Assembly (NCBI GenBank): GCA_903632075.3 | Contig: CAHIKZ030005499.1 | Location: 321,001 to 385,000 of the forward strand | Length of the DNA stretch: 64,000 nucleotides | Source of the DNA: Acanthosepion pharaonis | Taxonomy: Eukaryota > Mollusca > Cephalopoda > Sepiida > Sepiidae | Direction: 5' to 3' | Shown: positions 10,696 through 22,585 of the stretch, in pieces | Layout of the letters: the number at the start of each line of letters is the position of its first letter | Position numbering within the stretch: the stretch's first letter is position 1 | Notes under the pieces: generated by a model | Seen by the model: only the letters and a program-made list of their open reading frames with translations | Told to the model about the DNA's origin: nothing | Databases searched by the model: none | Position numbers and translations under genes: made by a program

Positions 10696-12240
10696 CAGAA
10701 AAAAATTATATGTATATAAAGTTTTCCTGTATAGATTTTTTCTTGAAAAGGAGCATGAAATAGAGAAATATGCTAAATGCCTTCTCTCCAACACTGAAAA
10801 GGAAAGCTAGTGAATGGTGCAAAATCTATCTTTACTCAAAGGTCAAACCTGCTATATTGCCAAAGCATGTAAATAAAGTGTATATAATATTTTTATATAT
10901 ACACTAATAAACATAGTTTAATATCTCCCAAAGATAAAAGAGTTATACATGCAATTAGCATCTTATCCACTAGTGAAGTAACTGATCTGCAAGACTAGCT
11001 TGTTGATTATTGTGCTACGGATAGTTATTTTAACTACTCTGCACCATAGCAAACTTTACAACTCATACACATGATTTTGCTGACAAGTTTAGTGCCATAA
11101 TCATTATTTTCATACTTAACTAGAATTAACAGATATTGGGGTAACAAATATATGATGAGCAGCCTTGTTAGTATCTGGCCATAGAAAGCAGATAATTACG
11201 CAAACATTTTTAATAAAATATATAGACGGCTAGCGAGAAGCTGTAAGAACGTAAATAATGTTTTTTTTTTTTTTGAAAAGGGGCATTCTAACAAAGTAAA
11301 TATGTGACATGCCTTCTCTCTAACACCGGAAAGGAAAGCTAGTGGATGTTAAAAATATGTCTTTATTTACGGGTTCAACATGTTATATTGCCAAGGGCTG
11401 GAAATAAAGTGTATATAAAGTTTTCCTATATATACACCAATATCTCCCAAAGATAAAAAGAGTTATATATTGTTGAAAATTGACTAATGCATGGAATAAT
11501 AATGCAACACAAAAGGTAGAGCTGTATTGAAACAAGAAAGTTTACACAATATTTACATATAGTCTTTTGTATATTCCTGGTAACCCGTTCCTGGAGAATG
11601 TGTTGACTGAGTCGCAGTCGGGCAGAGTCTCTTGTTGAATCTCTTGATTCGTTCCCTCTCTTCCCGGTACCAACCATATTTATATGGTCGGTACTCCACT
11701 ATGCAAATTAGGTGGATCCTACCACAACATAATTAATAATTATGTAATTAGTATCATACCCACTATCGAAGTACTGATCCGCAAGACTAGCTTGTTGTTT
11801 ATTGATCCACGGATAATCATTTCAGTTTTACTGCATTTGTATGTCTACGCTGCAGCATAGAAAACTTTGCAACTCATACAGATGATTTTGGTGTCAGGTT
11901 TGACGTCTTTATCATTATTTTGATACTTAACCAGAATTACCAAATATATGCCGAGAAGTCTTGTTAGTATCTGGCCGTAAAAAGTAGATAATTACCCAGA
12001 CATTTTTAATACAAAATAAAGACGGTTTGAGAGAATTTGGAAGAACATAAATTAAGTTTATATTTGTTTCTACAAAGAATTAGCAGATTATAGAAATATA
12101 TAATATGCGTTCTCGCCGATCCTGAAAAAAAAAGCTAGTGAATGCTAATGTTACAAAAGCTGTCTTTACCCATAATTCCAGCACGTTATTTTGCAAAAGA
12201 TTGTCTCTACTCACACGTCTTGGGATACATCTTGTCTTAG
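10696..12240. repeat. ~540-bp tandem repeat, 2.5 copies
   Basis: The landmark GCCTTCTCTCYAACAC-GAAAGGAAAGCTAGTG occurs at about 10777 and 11312 and, diverged, at about 12110. Other shared landmarks are CCAAAGATAAAA.GAGTTATA, CTGATC.GCAAGACTAGCTTGTTG and CTTGTTAGTATCTGGCC. The first period is 535 bp. The second is lengthened by the insertion at 11471-11729. The third copy is cut by the Gypsy element at 12254. Confidence 0.8.
11471..11729 (-). mobile_element. Probable solo LTR
   Basis: The segment is absent from the equivalent place in the neighbouring tandem copy. It begins TGTTG and ends CAACA, a perfect 5-bp terminal inverted repeat typical of LTRs. On the minus strand a TATAAATA box (about 11670-11680) lies upstream of an AATACA element, giving LTR-like order. 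No clean target-site duplication remains. Confidence 0.55.
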
Positions 12241-12253
12241 CGGCGTCTACCAG

Positions 12254-12569
12254 TGTAGAATAACAATAATAAACAGCACTTACCGGTGTAAAGGTCCCAG
12301 CTAGCGTCCAGCTGGCAGACAAAAATAAAGCAGATTGTAACTTAATACAAACCCTGCAAACTAACAGCTGAATCAAGCTGGTATTTATATAGAAATACCT
12401 CCACTCAGGTACCAGCAGCCAATCACAGCCCAAGCAATGGACTATCCCACTTTAGCACAATGAGATGCTCTATGGCAACATAAATAGCTCTCTTTCTAAA
12501 GGTTGGATTATTGTTCACTTAGCTTGCTCCACAACTAAGTGTTTATCTCTACCACGTGATTTTTCTACA
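12254..12569 (+). repeat. 5' LTR of the Gypsy element
   Basis: Begins TGTAGAATAACAATA and ends TTCTACA just before the primer-binding site. The matching 3' copy starts at 17199. Shared blocks include AAGGTCCCAGCTAGCGTCCA, CAATCACAGCCCAA and ACTATCCCACTTTAGCACAA. A TATTTATATAGAAATA box sits mid-LTR and may be the promoter. Confidence 0.85.
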
Positions 12570-12588
12570 TGGTGCTGTGAACAGGATT
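12570..12588 (+). promoter_or_regulatory. Primer-binding site
   Basis: TGGTGCTGTGAACAGGATT directly follows the 5' LTR. Gypsy elements prime minus-strand synthesis from a tRNA 3' end here, and TGG is the complement of the tRNA CCA end. I cannot assign the tRNA by eye. Confidence 0.7.
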
Positions 12589-13600
12589 TATGACACCCGA
12601 AGATTGGGAACTCTTCTTCATTGAAGCAGGCCTATCCACTGACTCGGCCAAAACTCATGCAACAAGGTTTGCAGACGAGAAACTGACAATCGAGAGCCTT
12701 TATGCTGGATCGATCCATGCTTAGGGAGCTCGGAGTTGCATTAATGGTAGAAGTTTGTGTATCATCAAGCAGGCTAAGGAAGCCACCACCCAGACAACCC
12801 GCATTCAGGCACTAGTAGCCAAGCCTCCCCATCTCAATCTCGAGATGACACCACAACAATTCAGGAAGTTTTGAATTGACTGGGATGTCTTTACCAAGAT
12901 GACAAATATGCCAAGCTAATATTCACCTATACAATTGTGCTGATGAGACTGTGCAAAAACGCCATAATCAACACGCACCCTAACTTCTTTACCACTGATC
13001 CAGATAAGCTACTTGACATGGTAGAAACGTTGGTCACCCAGAGGTCAAGTCCTATCCATCTTGCTTTTTCCTCCATGTCTCAGGATGCGGATGAGCCAAT
13101 ACAAAGTTACCTTTGTCCGCCTCAGAGCCGTAGCTGTTGATTGTAACTTTACCTGCCCTCGTGTGAGCATGACCTGTCTGATATATACATCAAGGACCAG
13201 ATCATCCGTGGAATAGCTAATGACACACTCCAGGCTGACCTACTGGCCAAAGCTGGGGCACTTAAATCCCTTTGAGCAAAATATCCGTCATGCTGAGGCA
13301 TTTGAATCAACATTGCGAGACCAAACCTCAATGGCTGGCTTTTCAGATACAGCCGCTGCTCGGCTATCAACATACCGCAGACAGAAGGTACGCCACAAGC
13401 CAACGAGGGGATCCGTACCAGCACCTATTGCAACTGGTAATGTTAAACCAAACCACCAGGCTTGCTTAGGTTGTGGTAGCCACCAGCACGGCACCTCAGA
13501 ACTGGATCCTGCCGGCATTAAAATGCCCAGCATGGGGACAAACATGTAATAATTGTAGGAAGCCCAATCACCTATCGAGGGTATGCCGGGCCAAGAAACT
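12589..13600 (+). pseudogene. gag remnant with CCHC zinc knuckle
   Basis: Starts ATG at 12589 and reads MTPEDWELFFIEAGLSTDSA before a stop at 12721. Later frames keep QALVAKPPHLNLEMTPQQF and, at 13545-13590, CNNCRKPNHLSRVC. This is a C-x2-C-x4-H-x4-C zinc knuckle that would bind RNA in the capsid precursor. An upstream C-x2-C-x4-H knuckle (CLGCGSHQHG) lies at about 13465-13494. At least four disabling changes are visible. Confidence 0.8.
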
Positions 13601-13789
13601 GGCTCAAGCAGTAAGGAAAAGCCCAGAGGCTAATGAAGCCGCCATGGACACACTTATCGCCCACATTACATTCAATCAAACGACAGGCACGTATACATCT
13701 AAAGACACAGGCCAGGTAAAGGGGAAATTGATGCATATGTTGTTCCATTCTCGCCAAAACCGGATCCCAGACAAGTTAAGAATATCCCC

Positions 13790-14110
13790 AGAAATCACAG
13801 CACTAGGATGACGATCTTTTTCCTGACAGTGGGGCCACCATATGTCTCTGGAGGACTTAAGCACCTTCTGAATATGGGGCTCACTACCAACAACCTCATT
13901 CCATCAAAAAAAGTCGTCCGAGCTGTGGGAGGCTTTACGCTTGTATGTCAGGTTGGCTCCCCGTGGAATTCATTGTCCAAGGAAGAACAACTAAACAAGC
14001 CCCTATACATATGCAAAAGATCAAGCGGCTATACTTCAGCAAAAGCAGCCTGCATTGATGTAGGGATACTGTCCAAAGACTTCCCTGAAGCCGACAACTA
14101 CAATATTACC
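13790..14110 (+). pseudogene. Retropepsin (protease) remnant
   Basis: PDSGATIC is encoded around 13822-13845, and DSGA (13825-13836) is the aspartic protease active-site motif that cleaves Gag-Pol. The surrounding open frame (13808-14140) is offset from it, so a frameshift lies within the domain. Confidence 0.7.
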
Positions 14111-14121
14111 CCCAAACAGCA

Positions 14122-15205
14122 ATGCAACACATGCCCTTGACAAGTACACATAAAAAATCAGACGCGAGCTCTAAACAATGCAAAGTCGAGGACAACTCCC
14201 AACGCGCCCCAAAAACCCCCTTTTCCCCAACAGAACAAAACATTGATAGGCTCAAGAATTGGCTATTAAATCAATTCGCCGAAACGGCGTTCAAAAATAA
14301 TGGTGAATTCCACCAATGTCTGGCCCCACTGCTCATATATACACCTCAAAAGAAGGAGCAGTCCCCAAAGCCAGACATAACCCAATTCCTGTGCCTTTTC
14401 ACTTCAAAAGAGCCCGTAAGGCAGGCCCTTTGGGAAGATGTGAAAAGGGGTATCATAACCCCAGTACCCATCGGCATGCCCACTGATTGGTGTAGCACTA
14501 TGGTAATTACCGCCAAGAAAAATGGCAAACCACGAAGAACCATAGACTACCAACACTTGAATTCACAGTGCAAACGGAAACACACCATACAGGGTCACCA
14601 TTCCAGCTAGCACTCACAAGTGCCACCGAAACAAAAAGAAAACAGTGTTGGATGCTGTTGATGGATATCACTCCATCCCCTTAGATAAAGAGTCCCAGCC
14701 ACTCACCACCTTCATCACAGAATGGGAAGGTTCATGTACCTGAGAGTGCCACAAGGTTACCTAGCATCTGGCGATGCCTACACCCGAAGGTATGATGAAG
14801 TAATAAAAGACATCCCCCGCAAAGTAAAAAATCGTGGATGACACCCTACTCTATGACTCTGATATTGAAGGAGCCTTTTTCACACCTTCGATTTTCTCCT
14901 CCATTGTGCAAAAAACGGCATCGTAATAAAAAGAGAAAATTCCAATTTTTCCAAGACACGGTGCAGTTTGGGGCCTCCAAATAACATCTTCTGGTGTAAC
15001 CCCTTCTAAATCCATGCTGGAGGCAATATTAAGCTTCCCAATACCCAAAACGCTCACCGATGCCAGATCATGGTTTGGGCTGGTCAACCAAGTCGCTTGG
15101 GCATACTCACTGAGCCCAGTCATGTTTCCATTTCGTGATCTCGTAAAACGAGACTCACACTTTACATGGAATAAAAGCCCTTGAGGATGCATTCCAGCAT
15201 TCAAA
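14122..15205 (+). pseudogene. Gypsy reverse transcriptase remnant
   Basis: The frame 14122-14610 ends with MPTDWCSTMVITAKKNGKPR and RTIDYQHLN, the conserved N-terminal fingers of Ty3/Gypsy RT. Downstream, in other frames, come CWMLLMDITPSP, the ATRLPSIWRC region, and IVDDTLLYDSDIEGAFF with the catalytic V-D-D at 14834-14842. The asparagine-rich gaps and stops show an inactive copy. Confidence 0.85.
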
Positions 15206-15209
15206 GAAG

Positions 15210-15670
15210 GTCATAGTTGACTTAGTCCGAAAAGGCATCGCAACAAAAAAGAACGAATAACCTGCCTTGCCCCAGATTGGAGCAAAGACGGAATGGGCTT
15301 CCCTACTTCTGCAGAAGTATTGCTCATGCACCACTGACAAAGCCCCAGTTTGCTGCCCTGAAGTTTGGCGCCTGATATTTGCTGGTAGCAGATTCTGCAT
15401 TGATGCTGAACGCAGATATGCACCTATTGAAGGCGAAGCAGCAGCAATTGCGTGGGCATTGGAAAAATGTCGCATTTTTGTAATGGGTTGCCTAAATCTC
15501 ATAGTGGTTACAGATCATGAACCACTAAAAGGATTATTCGGAGATAGAGACCTTAGTAAAATCCAAACCCCGATTATTCAGGTTAAAGGAGAAAACCCTC
15601 AGGTACAGATTCACCATTCAACACTGCCCTGGAAAATGGCACAGAGCCTCCGATGCTGTCTCTCGTAACC
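15210..15670 (+). pseudogene. Gypsy RNase H remnant
   Basis: The frame 15267-15668 reads AGSRFCIDAERRYAPIEGEA, then AIAWALEKCRIFVMGC and VVTDHEPLKGLFGDRDL. This is the RNase H fold of chromovirus-like and mollusc Gypsy Pol. The E of EGEA and the D of TDHEPL are expected catalytic positions. The frame then shifts at about 15590. Confidence 0.85.
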
Positions 15671-15959
15671 CAGCAAACATCTCACAGGCACTCCTAAATG
15701 TACTCACTGCTGAACCCTCTCAATCAGACATCATAGAGTCTGACAACATGGATGACTGGGTCAAATCAACAACCCTATTAGCAACATTTGGTGCAAATGA
15801 CAACCTGGAGCTCATCTCACCAGACGTTATCCGTGCGGCGGGACGCAGCGAACCGCAATGCAAAAAAATTAATTGACGTAATACAAAATGGATTCCAAAG
15901 GACGTGCAGCCTCACTGCACCCGAAATCCGTGAATACTGGGAAGTGAGGCACTGCCTAA

Positions 15960-16750
15960 GTGTTGACGACGGATTAGTGCTATTAGATCAAAGAATCGTT
16001 ATCCCCACCTCTCAACTCGCAAAAAGTCTTACATAGCCTACATTCTGCACACCAAGGTGAAGTTGGCATGAAGGCACGTGCCAATGAATCTGTTTATTGG
16101 CCCGGGATGAATGCTTTAACTCGTAACATTAGAACAGGTTGTACGTTCTGCTCAAAAATTTCCCCGAGTCAACCAAAAGAGCCAATCAACTTGACACCAT
16201 CTCCCTGATTGGTCATTTCAGCAAATCGTCATGGACATCTTCCATGTTGGGAACCATGGTTACTTAGCATGCGCTGACAGGTTAACAGGCTGGCTAAATT
16301 TATACCATTTGAGCCACGGAAAAGCTAATGCCTCAAAGGATTATTTCAATTTGCCGAGACATATTTCAAACCTACGGTGCTCCTGAGGAATTCAGCAGTG
16401 ATGGTGGGCCACCGTTCACATCCCTTCCATTCAAGCAATTTTACAAGACTGGGCTGTTAAACACAGGTTATCATCTGCTGGTTACCCACAATCCAATGGT
16501 CGGGCAGAGCTGCTGTCAAAACAGCCAAAGAGAATCGTAAATGGCAACACAGGAGCTCAAGGATCGTTGGATAATAATCGTGCAGCAAGAGCCACCCTCC
16601 AATACAGGAATACGCCTATTCAAAACATCAGGATATCCCTGCTCAACTTCTACTCCACCGCCGACTACGTGACTATATACCATCCACCACACTCTACAAG
16701 CCACACGCGAATTGGATAACAACAGCCCAAAATCGCGAGATAAGTCTGTC
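15960..16750 (+). pseudogene. Gypsy integrase remnant
   Basis: Fragments in several frames give HSAHQGEVGMKARANESVYW (HHCC zinc-binding end), GCTFCSK, and EEFSSDGGPPFTS with the second catalytic aspartate (16390-16430). These are followed by GRAAVKTAKRIVNGN, where the expected catalytic glutamate of the GRAE motif is altered. The domain would join cDNA to host DNA. At least five frame breaks are visible. Confidence 0.8.
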
Positions 16751-17182
16751 CCGGCGGAACGCTCGTCTCATAGAGCGATACAACAGAACAGCACACACTT
16801 TATTCCCTTTTCAAAAAAGGACAAATAGTGGCAATACAACGACCAACAACCCGCCGATGGGACACAACAAGGTCAGGTCATTGAAACCCTCCCCAACCAC
16901 CAATAATATATCAGAGTTGACGGATCAGGTAGAATTATCTTACGAAATCGCCGATTCCTCAGGAAACTGGATACACCTACAATTCCAGTTCCAAGACCTA
17001 GTGCCTTACCTGAGACCCTTTCACCAGTGCCACAAACATTCGACGCTGGAATAACATCGAACACTGTTCAGTCGTCTACAATAACACGGACAAAAACCCC
17101 TCGGGCATTTCCAGACTACATCCTCACAACCAGCCAGGTTTAAAGGAATTCATCCCTCCTCAAAGGCCACTACCCACACGCG

Positions 17183-17198
17183 ATGGGGGGGAAGGAGA
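17183..17198 (+). promoter_or_regulatory. Polypurine tract
   Basis: A G-rich purine run with one interruption (ATGGGGGGGAAGGAGA) lies directly before the 3' LTR, where plus-strand DNA synthesis of LTR elements is primed. Confidence 0.65.
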
Positions 17199-17520
17199 TG
17201 AAGAATAACAATACAATAAACAGCACTTACCAGCGTAAAGGTCCCAGCTAGCGTCCAGCTGGCAGATAAAAATAAAGCAGGTTGTAACTTAATACAAACC
17301 TTGCAAACTAACTGATAAATCAGGCTGGAATTTATATAGAAATACCTCCACCAGGTACCAGCAGCCAATCACAGCCCAAACAATGGACTATCCCACTTTA
17401 GCACAATGAGATTATCCATGGCACCATAAATAGCTCTCTTTCTAAAGGTTGAATTATTGCCCCCACCCCAGCTTGCTCCACAATTAAATTTATATTTGAT
17501 TTCCTTTTTTAATGTATACA
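17199..17520 (+). repeat. 3' LTR of the Gypsy element
   Basis: Begins TGAAGAATAACAATACAATA and aligns with 12254-12569 to about 17490, after which similarity fades. The end near 17520 is an estimate. Small indels and substitutions between the two LTRs show that the insertion is not recent. Confidence 0.75.
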
Positions 17521-18626
17521 TTAACAATATATTTTACATTCCTATCCTTTTCCATTCTTTTATTCACCTCATTTTGCATGATATCCAGGGAACCTGTCTA
17601 TCAATTATCCTAAACCTGGATTTTGAAGATATTTTTGAGCGTTCTTTTTGTGTTTTTTAAAATAAAGCGTTAAATGGTCCCTTCATCAAACTCTAAATAT
17701 TTTGTACGTCGAACAATTTTCGTGTTTTTAAAAAATAATGGTTTTAAACTATATATACATCAGAGTGTGTCTTGTGTTATGGTTGTTTTAAACCAAAAAT
17801 CCATGTTCAATGTATGAATAATTCTTTTTTTTGAAGTTACAATATATTATAAAAGTTTCGGACTTATTAGTTGGTTTTAATGATTAAAGAACAATCTAGA
17901 TTAATTTTCTATCAACCTCTTATAGGATTTTAGTTATAATATTTTACCCATATTGGGCTATAAAAATAAATAAGTTTATTTCTGTTTTGCAAAGGTATTT
18001 GCATGCAAGTGAATATAACGAATCCAGATGGAATTTGAACTCAACAATATTCATAAGTTAAAACATTCCTGTTGATTTGGATGCATTATACCATACGACC
18101 AAAGCTTACAGTAATTGGTATATCAAGAGACCACCCATCTAGGTTCTGACCTTCAACGTTCCAATACTTGATCCCCTTATTTCTGTGGTTCATATGATAT
18201 TCAGGCAAAATAGTGCTACCAATGTTTTGGCCAATGGATCATTTTGAGATTGAAAAAATCTCTCAGAAGTTGTTTCCGCAAAAAAATTCATTGATCTATA
18301 AGACGCAATTAATTTGTTAAAATAAACTCATTATCCATTTTCTAATCTATTGCTTGGGTTGGAACACTGGTTATCTTTCACCGATCGGGCTGGGGAAACC
18401 ATTACCCATAGAAAGTTTATTCTGACAGGTCGATGTATTGACCGGGGTGTAATTATTGATTTCATAAGAATTGTTTCGGTTTTGGAGAGTAAAAATTTAA
18501 ATGTCACAAAAAACTATCCTTTATCAAGTTTCAACGTTGGGGTGAGCTTCAGAGGACACAAATAACGAAATAACGATTTCAATCCACCTATTTTAGGTAA
18601 ACCAACAATTCAGAGGACTTAAAACG
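17521..18626. other. AT-rich DNA with a possible SINE relic
   Basis: Mostly anonymous. At about 17998-18115 the order GCATGCAAGTGAAT, then GAATTTGAACTCAACA, resembles the tRNA end of the SINE seen at 7205-7724, but very decayed. No gene is seen. Confidence 0.4.
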
Positions 18627-19297
18627 ATTATTTGGTTACTTATTTTGTGTATCATTATTTACAGTTGTTGTCACGTGACACAAACAATAATCAGTGCATT
18701 ATTTCAACAAATTTCTACCAAGATTTTCTAAAAAAGAAACATGTCTAAAATAATTTCATTCATTTGTGAACAAGCCCTGAAAGTTTTATCAAAATCCGAC
18801 AAGTATTTGATTTTTGCAAGAATTTTCAAATCTGTCTTTCACCCCCAAAAAGTTGCTAAAATTTCCTATACAAATCTCCCCCTCTCACCACTGCTGAAGC
18901 CAAAATCAAGATTTTTAACCAAATGTTGGAACGTTCTAAAAAAGATAAAAAAAAAAAAAAATTAATAATCAAAAAATCGTTTGCTCTTTCGTCTTAATAA
19001 TGAAAAAAGACGTTGACGATAAAACTTTGTTTTTATTAATTTTAGGTCATACCTTTCATCATGGTATGCTATTTTTTAGCGAATCAATGGAGGTATCTAC
19101 TTTTACAAATTTCATAAGTATTTTTATTTTATTTTATTTTTATCCTTTTTATATTCAAAGATGAAATTAATTTTGTTATTGTTTAATTCAATTGTTTCAT
19201 TTTTTAAACGATTGTTTGGTTATTTGTTTTAGTGCATCATTTTACTTGCAATTATTGCCACGTGACGCAAACAATAATCAGTACATTACTGAAACAA
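18627..19297. repeat. Direct repeats around a dispersed repeat
   Basis: A block of about 85 bp with ATTTGGTTA, CACGTGAC and CAAACAATAATCAGT occurs at 18627-18712 and again at 19209-19297. The DNA between them (18713-19065) is a dispersed repeat also found at 39545-39890, sharing TTTTCTAAAAAA, ATTCATTTGTG and GATGATAAAACTT-like blocks. The arrangement could be an insertion with flanking duplications, but no coding capacity is visible. Confidence 0.6.
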
Positions 19298-19546
19298 ATT
19301 TGCATTTTATAGTCATCTGTTGTTTATATTAGTGCGAAGACGGTTTGCATTTAAATAACTCACACTCTTTAATCTTTCTGGATCTAACGCAGTTAATCAA
19401 ATAAGAGCATTGCTCGTGAAATGTAGCCATTCGACCAGATTTTCAATGGGCGGACGTCAACCTTTCTAAGCACCCACTGTATAAAATCTCAGGTTTGGTC
19501 GTTTTTCATTTTTCAATCAAATATATCAATAAAAGGATAAGGATGA

Positions 19547-19547
<1 letters not shown>

Positions 19548-19582
<35 letters not shown>
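19548..19582. repeat. (GT)n microsatellite
   Basis: Pure GT run in anonymous DNA. The rest of 19298-20434 has no recognised feature. Confidence 0.95.
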
Positions 19583-19586
<4 letters not shown>

Positions 19587-20434
19587 ATGCTTTTTTTCGA
19601 CGGATTATCACCAAGTTTATTTAAATATGCACATGCTCCAAGTTAGCGAGAAGGCCAAGACCGAATTTGGATTTCCCAACTCCCATCGATAGTGGAAATA
19701 ATCATTTTTTCATGCTTCTACATCAGTTTCGAAGAATGGTTTTCTTCATTTTGTACTATTGAAAATATTCTTCATGGTTGCCACGAATAGGCAGGAAGAT
19801 TCCCATCTCTCGTGAGAGCCAACAGTTGACTTCCACGTTCTTAATTCTTAGCATGCTAGCATTTATAAAAAAAATCGATAGTGCATTCGTCGTATTATTG
19901 GGAAAATTTAAATATGCATGGTTTTTTATTTTGTTTGTTTCATTAGTTCGATAAACTCAATGTTGATTTTGATTTCGCAGAACTGGGTTCTGTTTATTTG
20001 TTGTTAACATTTTTTCATAATATTTTTTCAGTTACGAGTCCTTTTTTAAAGCTGATCGTTTTGTTTTCATTTTGTTTAGTTCTTTTTTCTAACAGATTTA
20101 ATGTTTAGTATAGAACTTAGAAAAAATTCGCAGTGTGAGATAGGCAAGAAGTAAGGCGTAGCAACATCAGCACGGCAAAGGGATCTCCTTTAAAGGCAAG
20201 GAAGGGCAAAAATATTTTAAGTCAAGTGATAGCGATTGCTGTATGAGTCGTACGATTTTTGAATCAAGCACGGGCAACACCGGGCCATGCTGTTAGTATT
20301 ATGATAAACAAACTTTAGCTACAAATGTTTACATAAAATAGACAAAATGGATGCAAAGAAAAGAAAGACTATTGATGATTATATAACGAAAAGAAATGCT
20401 GACTTAAGAATTGGTGAATATTAGTATAATCTGA

Positions 20435-20684
20435 GTTGTTACTGAAATTTCTGGGAGACATAAGGAGGAAGGAGAATCTGATACTCACGGGTCAAATAGA
20501 GTGAAAGAGAGACAATGGAAAGCAGTGCGTGACATACCTGAGCGGGTGGATGACAGAACGTGTTCTGGGGGAGGAAGCAGAGGGAAGGAGCCCTGCTGAG
20601 AGCTGCAAAGGATAGAGGGAGGTGGAGAGCCATGATCGCCTACGTCTTGAAAGGACATGGCACATAAAAAGAAAAGAATATTAC
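20435..20684 (+). pseudogene. LINE ORF2 C-terminal fragment
   Basis: Nucleotides keep AAATTTCTGGGAGACATAAG, GAGAATCTGATACTCACGGG, GAGCCATGATCGCCTACGTC and TTGAAAGGACATGGCACAT. These are the ends of the same ORF2 segment as 1916-2392, with frame breaks throughout. Confidence 0.75.
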
Positions 20685-20693
20685 AGTGTAACC

Positions 20694-20886
20694 CGGATAT
20701 AAGAGAGTTGGCGGGACCGGTGAAGAAGTCTCTTATATCCGGGTTTATCTTATATCCGGGTTTGGTCTATTTTGTTTAGGTAACACAGGCTTTAATTTGG
20801 GACCAGAGAAAATCTCTCTTATATCCGGGTTTCTCTTATATCCGGGTTTCTCTTATATCCGGGTCTCTTATATCCGGGTTACACTG
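20694..20886. mobile_element. Pogo/Tigger-like MITE, copy 1
   Basis: Termini CAGTGTAACCCGGATATAAG and its complement (ending GGGTTACACTG) form inverted repeats flanked by TA on both sides. CAGTG starts and TA target duplication are typical of pogo/Tigger elements. There is no transposase, so the element is nonautonomous. The body contains repeated TCTTATATCCGGGT blocks, more of them than in the copy at 60658-60829. Confidence 0.8.
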
Positions 20887-21544
20887 TAGTAAAAAACAAA
20901 CAAAACGCGCCTTTTTATAGCCATGTAACATTTTTGCCGACGAGTAGTCGTAGCGAATAAGTAGCGAAGTAATCGCTCTAAGGAACGTGGTTAATCGAAA
21001 TAGGTACTGCGTAATTTGTTGCAATATTTGTATTGAGCAACGATTTACAGTGAAGTGATTTTTCTAGAATTTGTTCTCTGCTCACCAATTCTGACAGCAC
21101 TGCGGCAGAGTTGAATCGAAGTGGTGTCTAAGCACACATATATTTAGAGAGTTGTACGTAACAGAGTGATATTTATAGAAAATGTTAATTCAGTGCTGAA
21201 AAGCAGAGCAAAGAAAAGACATTTCAGATGGTAGCTTCTCTTGAGGATGACTCATAGGGGGGGAGGGAAAGTGCAGTAGGTCGAGCAAAACGTGACACAC
21301 CGAATGCGTCAGAGGACTTGTTGACAGTCACGTTTAGAGTAGGTCAGAGGTTTTTTTTTTGTTGGTTTTGAAACCCATGATGAGCAGTCGAACAGGGTAT
21401 GAAAAAACGATCGGGTGAGAAATTTCAAACGGGGAAAAGTGTTATCTGACAAGGATATGAAAAAAATGGGTGGCAGTTGAAGGGTGAAGAGAGAATTTAC
21501 AATATTTCTAAATTTGGAATTTTTGGAAATCGTGTCTGTCACTG
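20887..21544. other. No recognisable feature
   Basis: Anonymous sequence between the MITE and the TCTA array. The 77-codon minus-strand frame has no domain that I recognise. Confidence 0.4.
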
Positions 21545-21545
21545 G

Positions 21546-21591
<46 letters not shown>

Positions 21592-21602
21592 CAGTGTGTT
21601 CA

Positions 21603-21643
<41 letters not shown>

Positions 21644-21651
21644 CAGTCTGT

Positions 21652-21707
<56 letters not shown>

Positions 21708-21717
21708 AGTGTGTTCA

Positions 21718-21761
<44 letters not shown>

Positions 21762-21851
21762 ATTCTCAGCCTTTTCATATCTATCAATATATCTCAATAT
21801 CTATCTATAATTCTTAGTCTTTTCATATCTATCTATCTAGCAGTCTGGGCA

Positions 21852-21908
<57 letters not shown>
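21545..21908. repeat. (TCTA)n array with higher-order spacer
   Basis: TCTA runs are separated by spacers such as CAGTGTGTTCATA and CAGTCTGTTC. The spacer is the reverse complement of the one in the GATA array at 23987-24510 (GAACAGACTGAAATA). Confidence 0.92.
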
Positions 21909-22585
21909 CCAATAGTATCTCGATGCATAACATTTGATATTTTTAATAAACAAAAAGTCTTTGTGGCTACAAAAATGCTTGTTTGTTATATTTCTTTGTT
22001 TTTTTTCTACTTGTTTTACTGAAAACATTTCGCTCCTGATTTTACACTTGGCTCATTTTCAAAAACAGACAAAACTGTCATTCACATAAAACGACTGCCA
22101 TCCTTTGTTGCTCCAAGTGCTCTTGACTATAAATCGGGGTGTGTCCGCGAATACGGCATTTGAAATAATTAGCGTAATGAATAAAATGTCACTTAATAAC
22201 CATTCATTTCTTCTAATACGCAATAAGCATAAATGAAACAATTATAGATGCGTTTCTGTATTGGTGAACGTTAATTTTTAACACTTGCCTTGAATTTCTA
22301 TATTCCCTCTCGAATAACTCCAGATGCTTTCTCTATACGAAGCATAATCGGGGACTGTTGCTATGGTAACCTAGCTAAAGTGTGCGGAGTGAAGCCGCTT
22401 GGTGTACATAGACGCTGAACTCTGCCGCGCATGCGCACTAATTCATAACCTTCTCGCTCACTTCCGTTGTTTATAGTAGCGCTTGGAAGAAAAATGTATA
22501 TAGAGTGTTGTCGTCTCACCACAACCGCAGAGGTTCCATCAGTGACCATGGCTTGTAGAGCACAGCATTCCCCAGGTCAGACAAC
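21909..22585. other. No recognisable feature
   Basis: Mixed-composition DNA including a GC-richer patch at 22360-22450. I see no supported gene. Confidence 0.4.

Larger units (their letters stand above)
12254..17520 (+). mobile_element. Ty3/Gypsy LTR retrotransposon, degraded
   Basis: The 5.27-kb element has, in order, a 5' LTR, primer-binding site, gag, protease, reverse transcriptase, RNase H, integrase, polypurine tract and 3' LTR. Gene order with integrase after RNase H is the Ty3/Gypsy order. Every domain is broken by stops or frameshifts, so the copy is dead. GC content is visibly higher than in the flanks, as expected for inserted coding sequence. I could not find a convincing target-site duplication. 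Confidence 0.9.

Noticed and set aside
12080..12433. 117-codon minus-strand frame, and its twin at 17150-17368
   Set aside because: Both lie in the two LTRs of the Gypsy element, antisense to it, and are similar only because the LTRs are copies.
12254..17520. Endogenous retrovirus with an envelope gene
   Set aside because: After integrase only about 400 bp remain before the 3' LTR, with no signal peptide or membrane-spanning segment. It is an ordinary Gypsy element.
18627..19297. LTR element with ~85-bp LTRs
   Set aside because: The repeats are short, lack TG...CA ends, and the interior has no gag, pol, primer site or polypurine tract.
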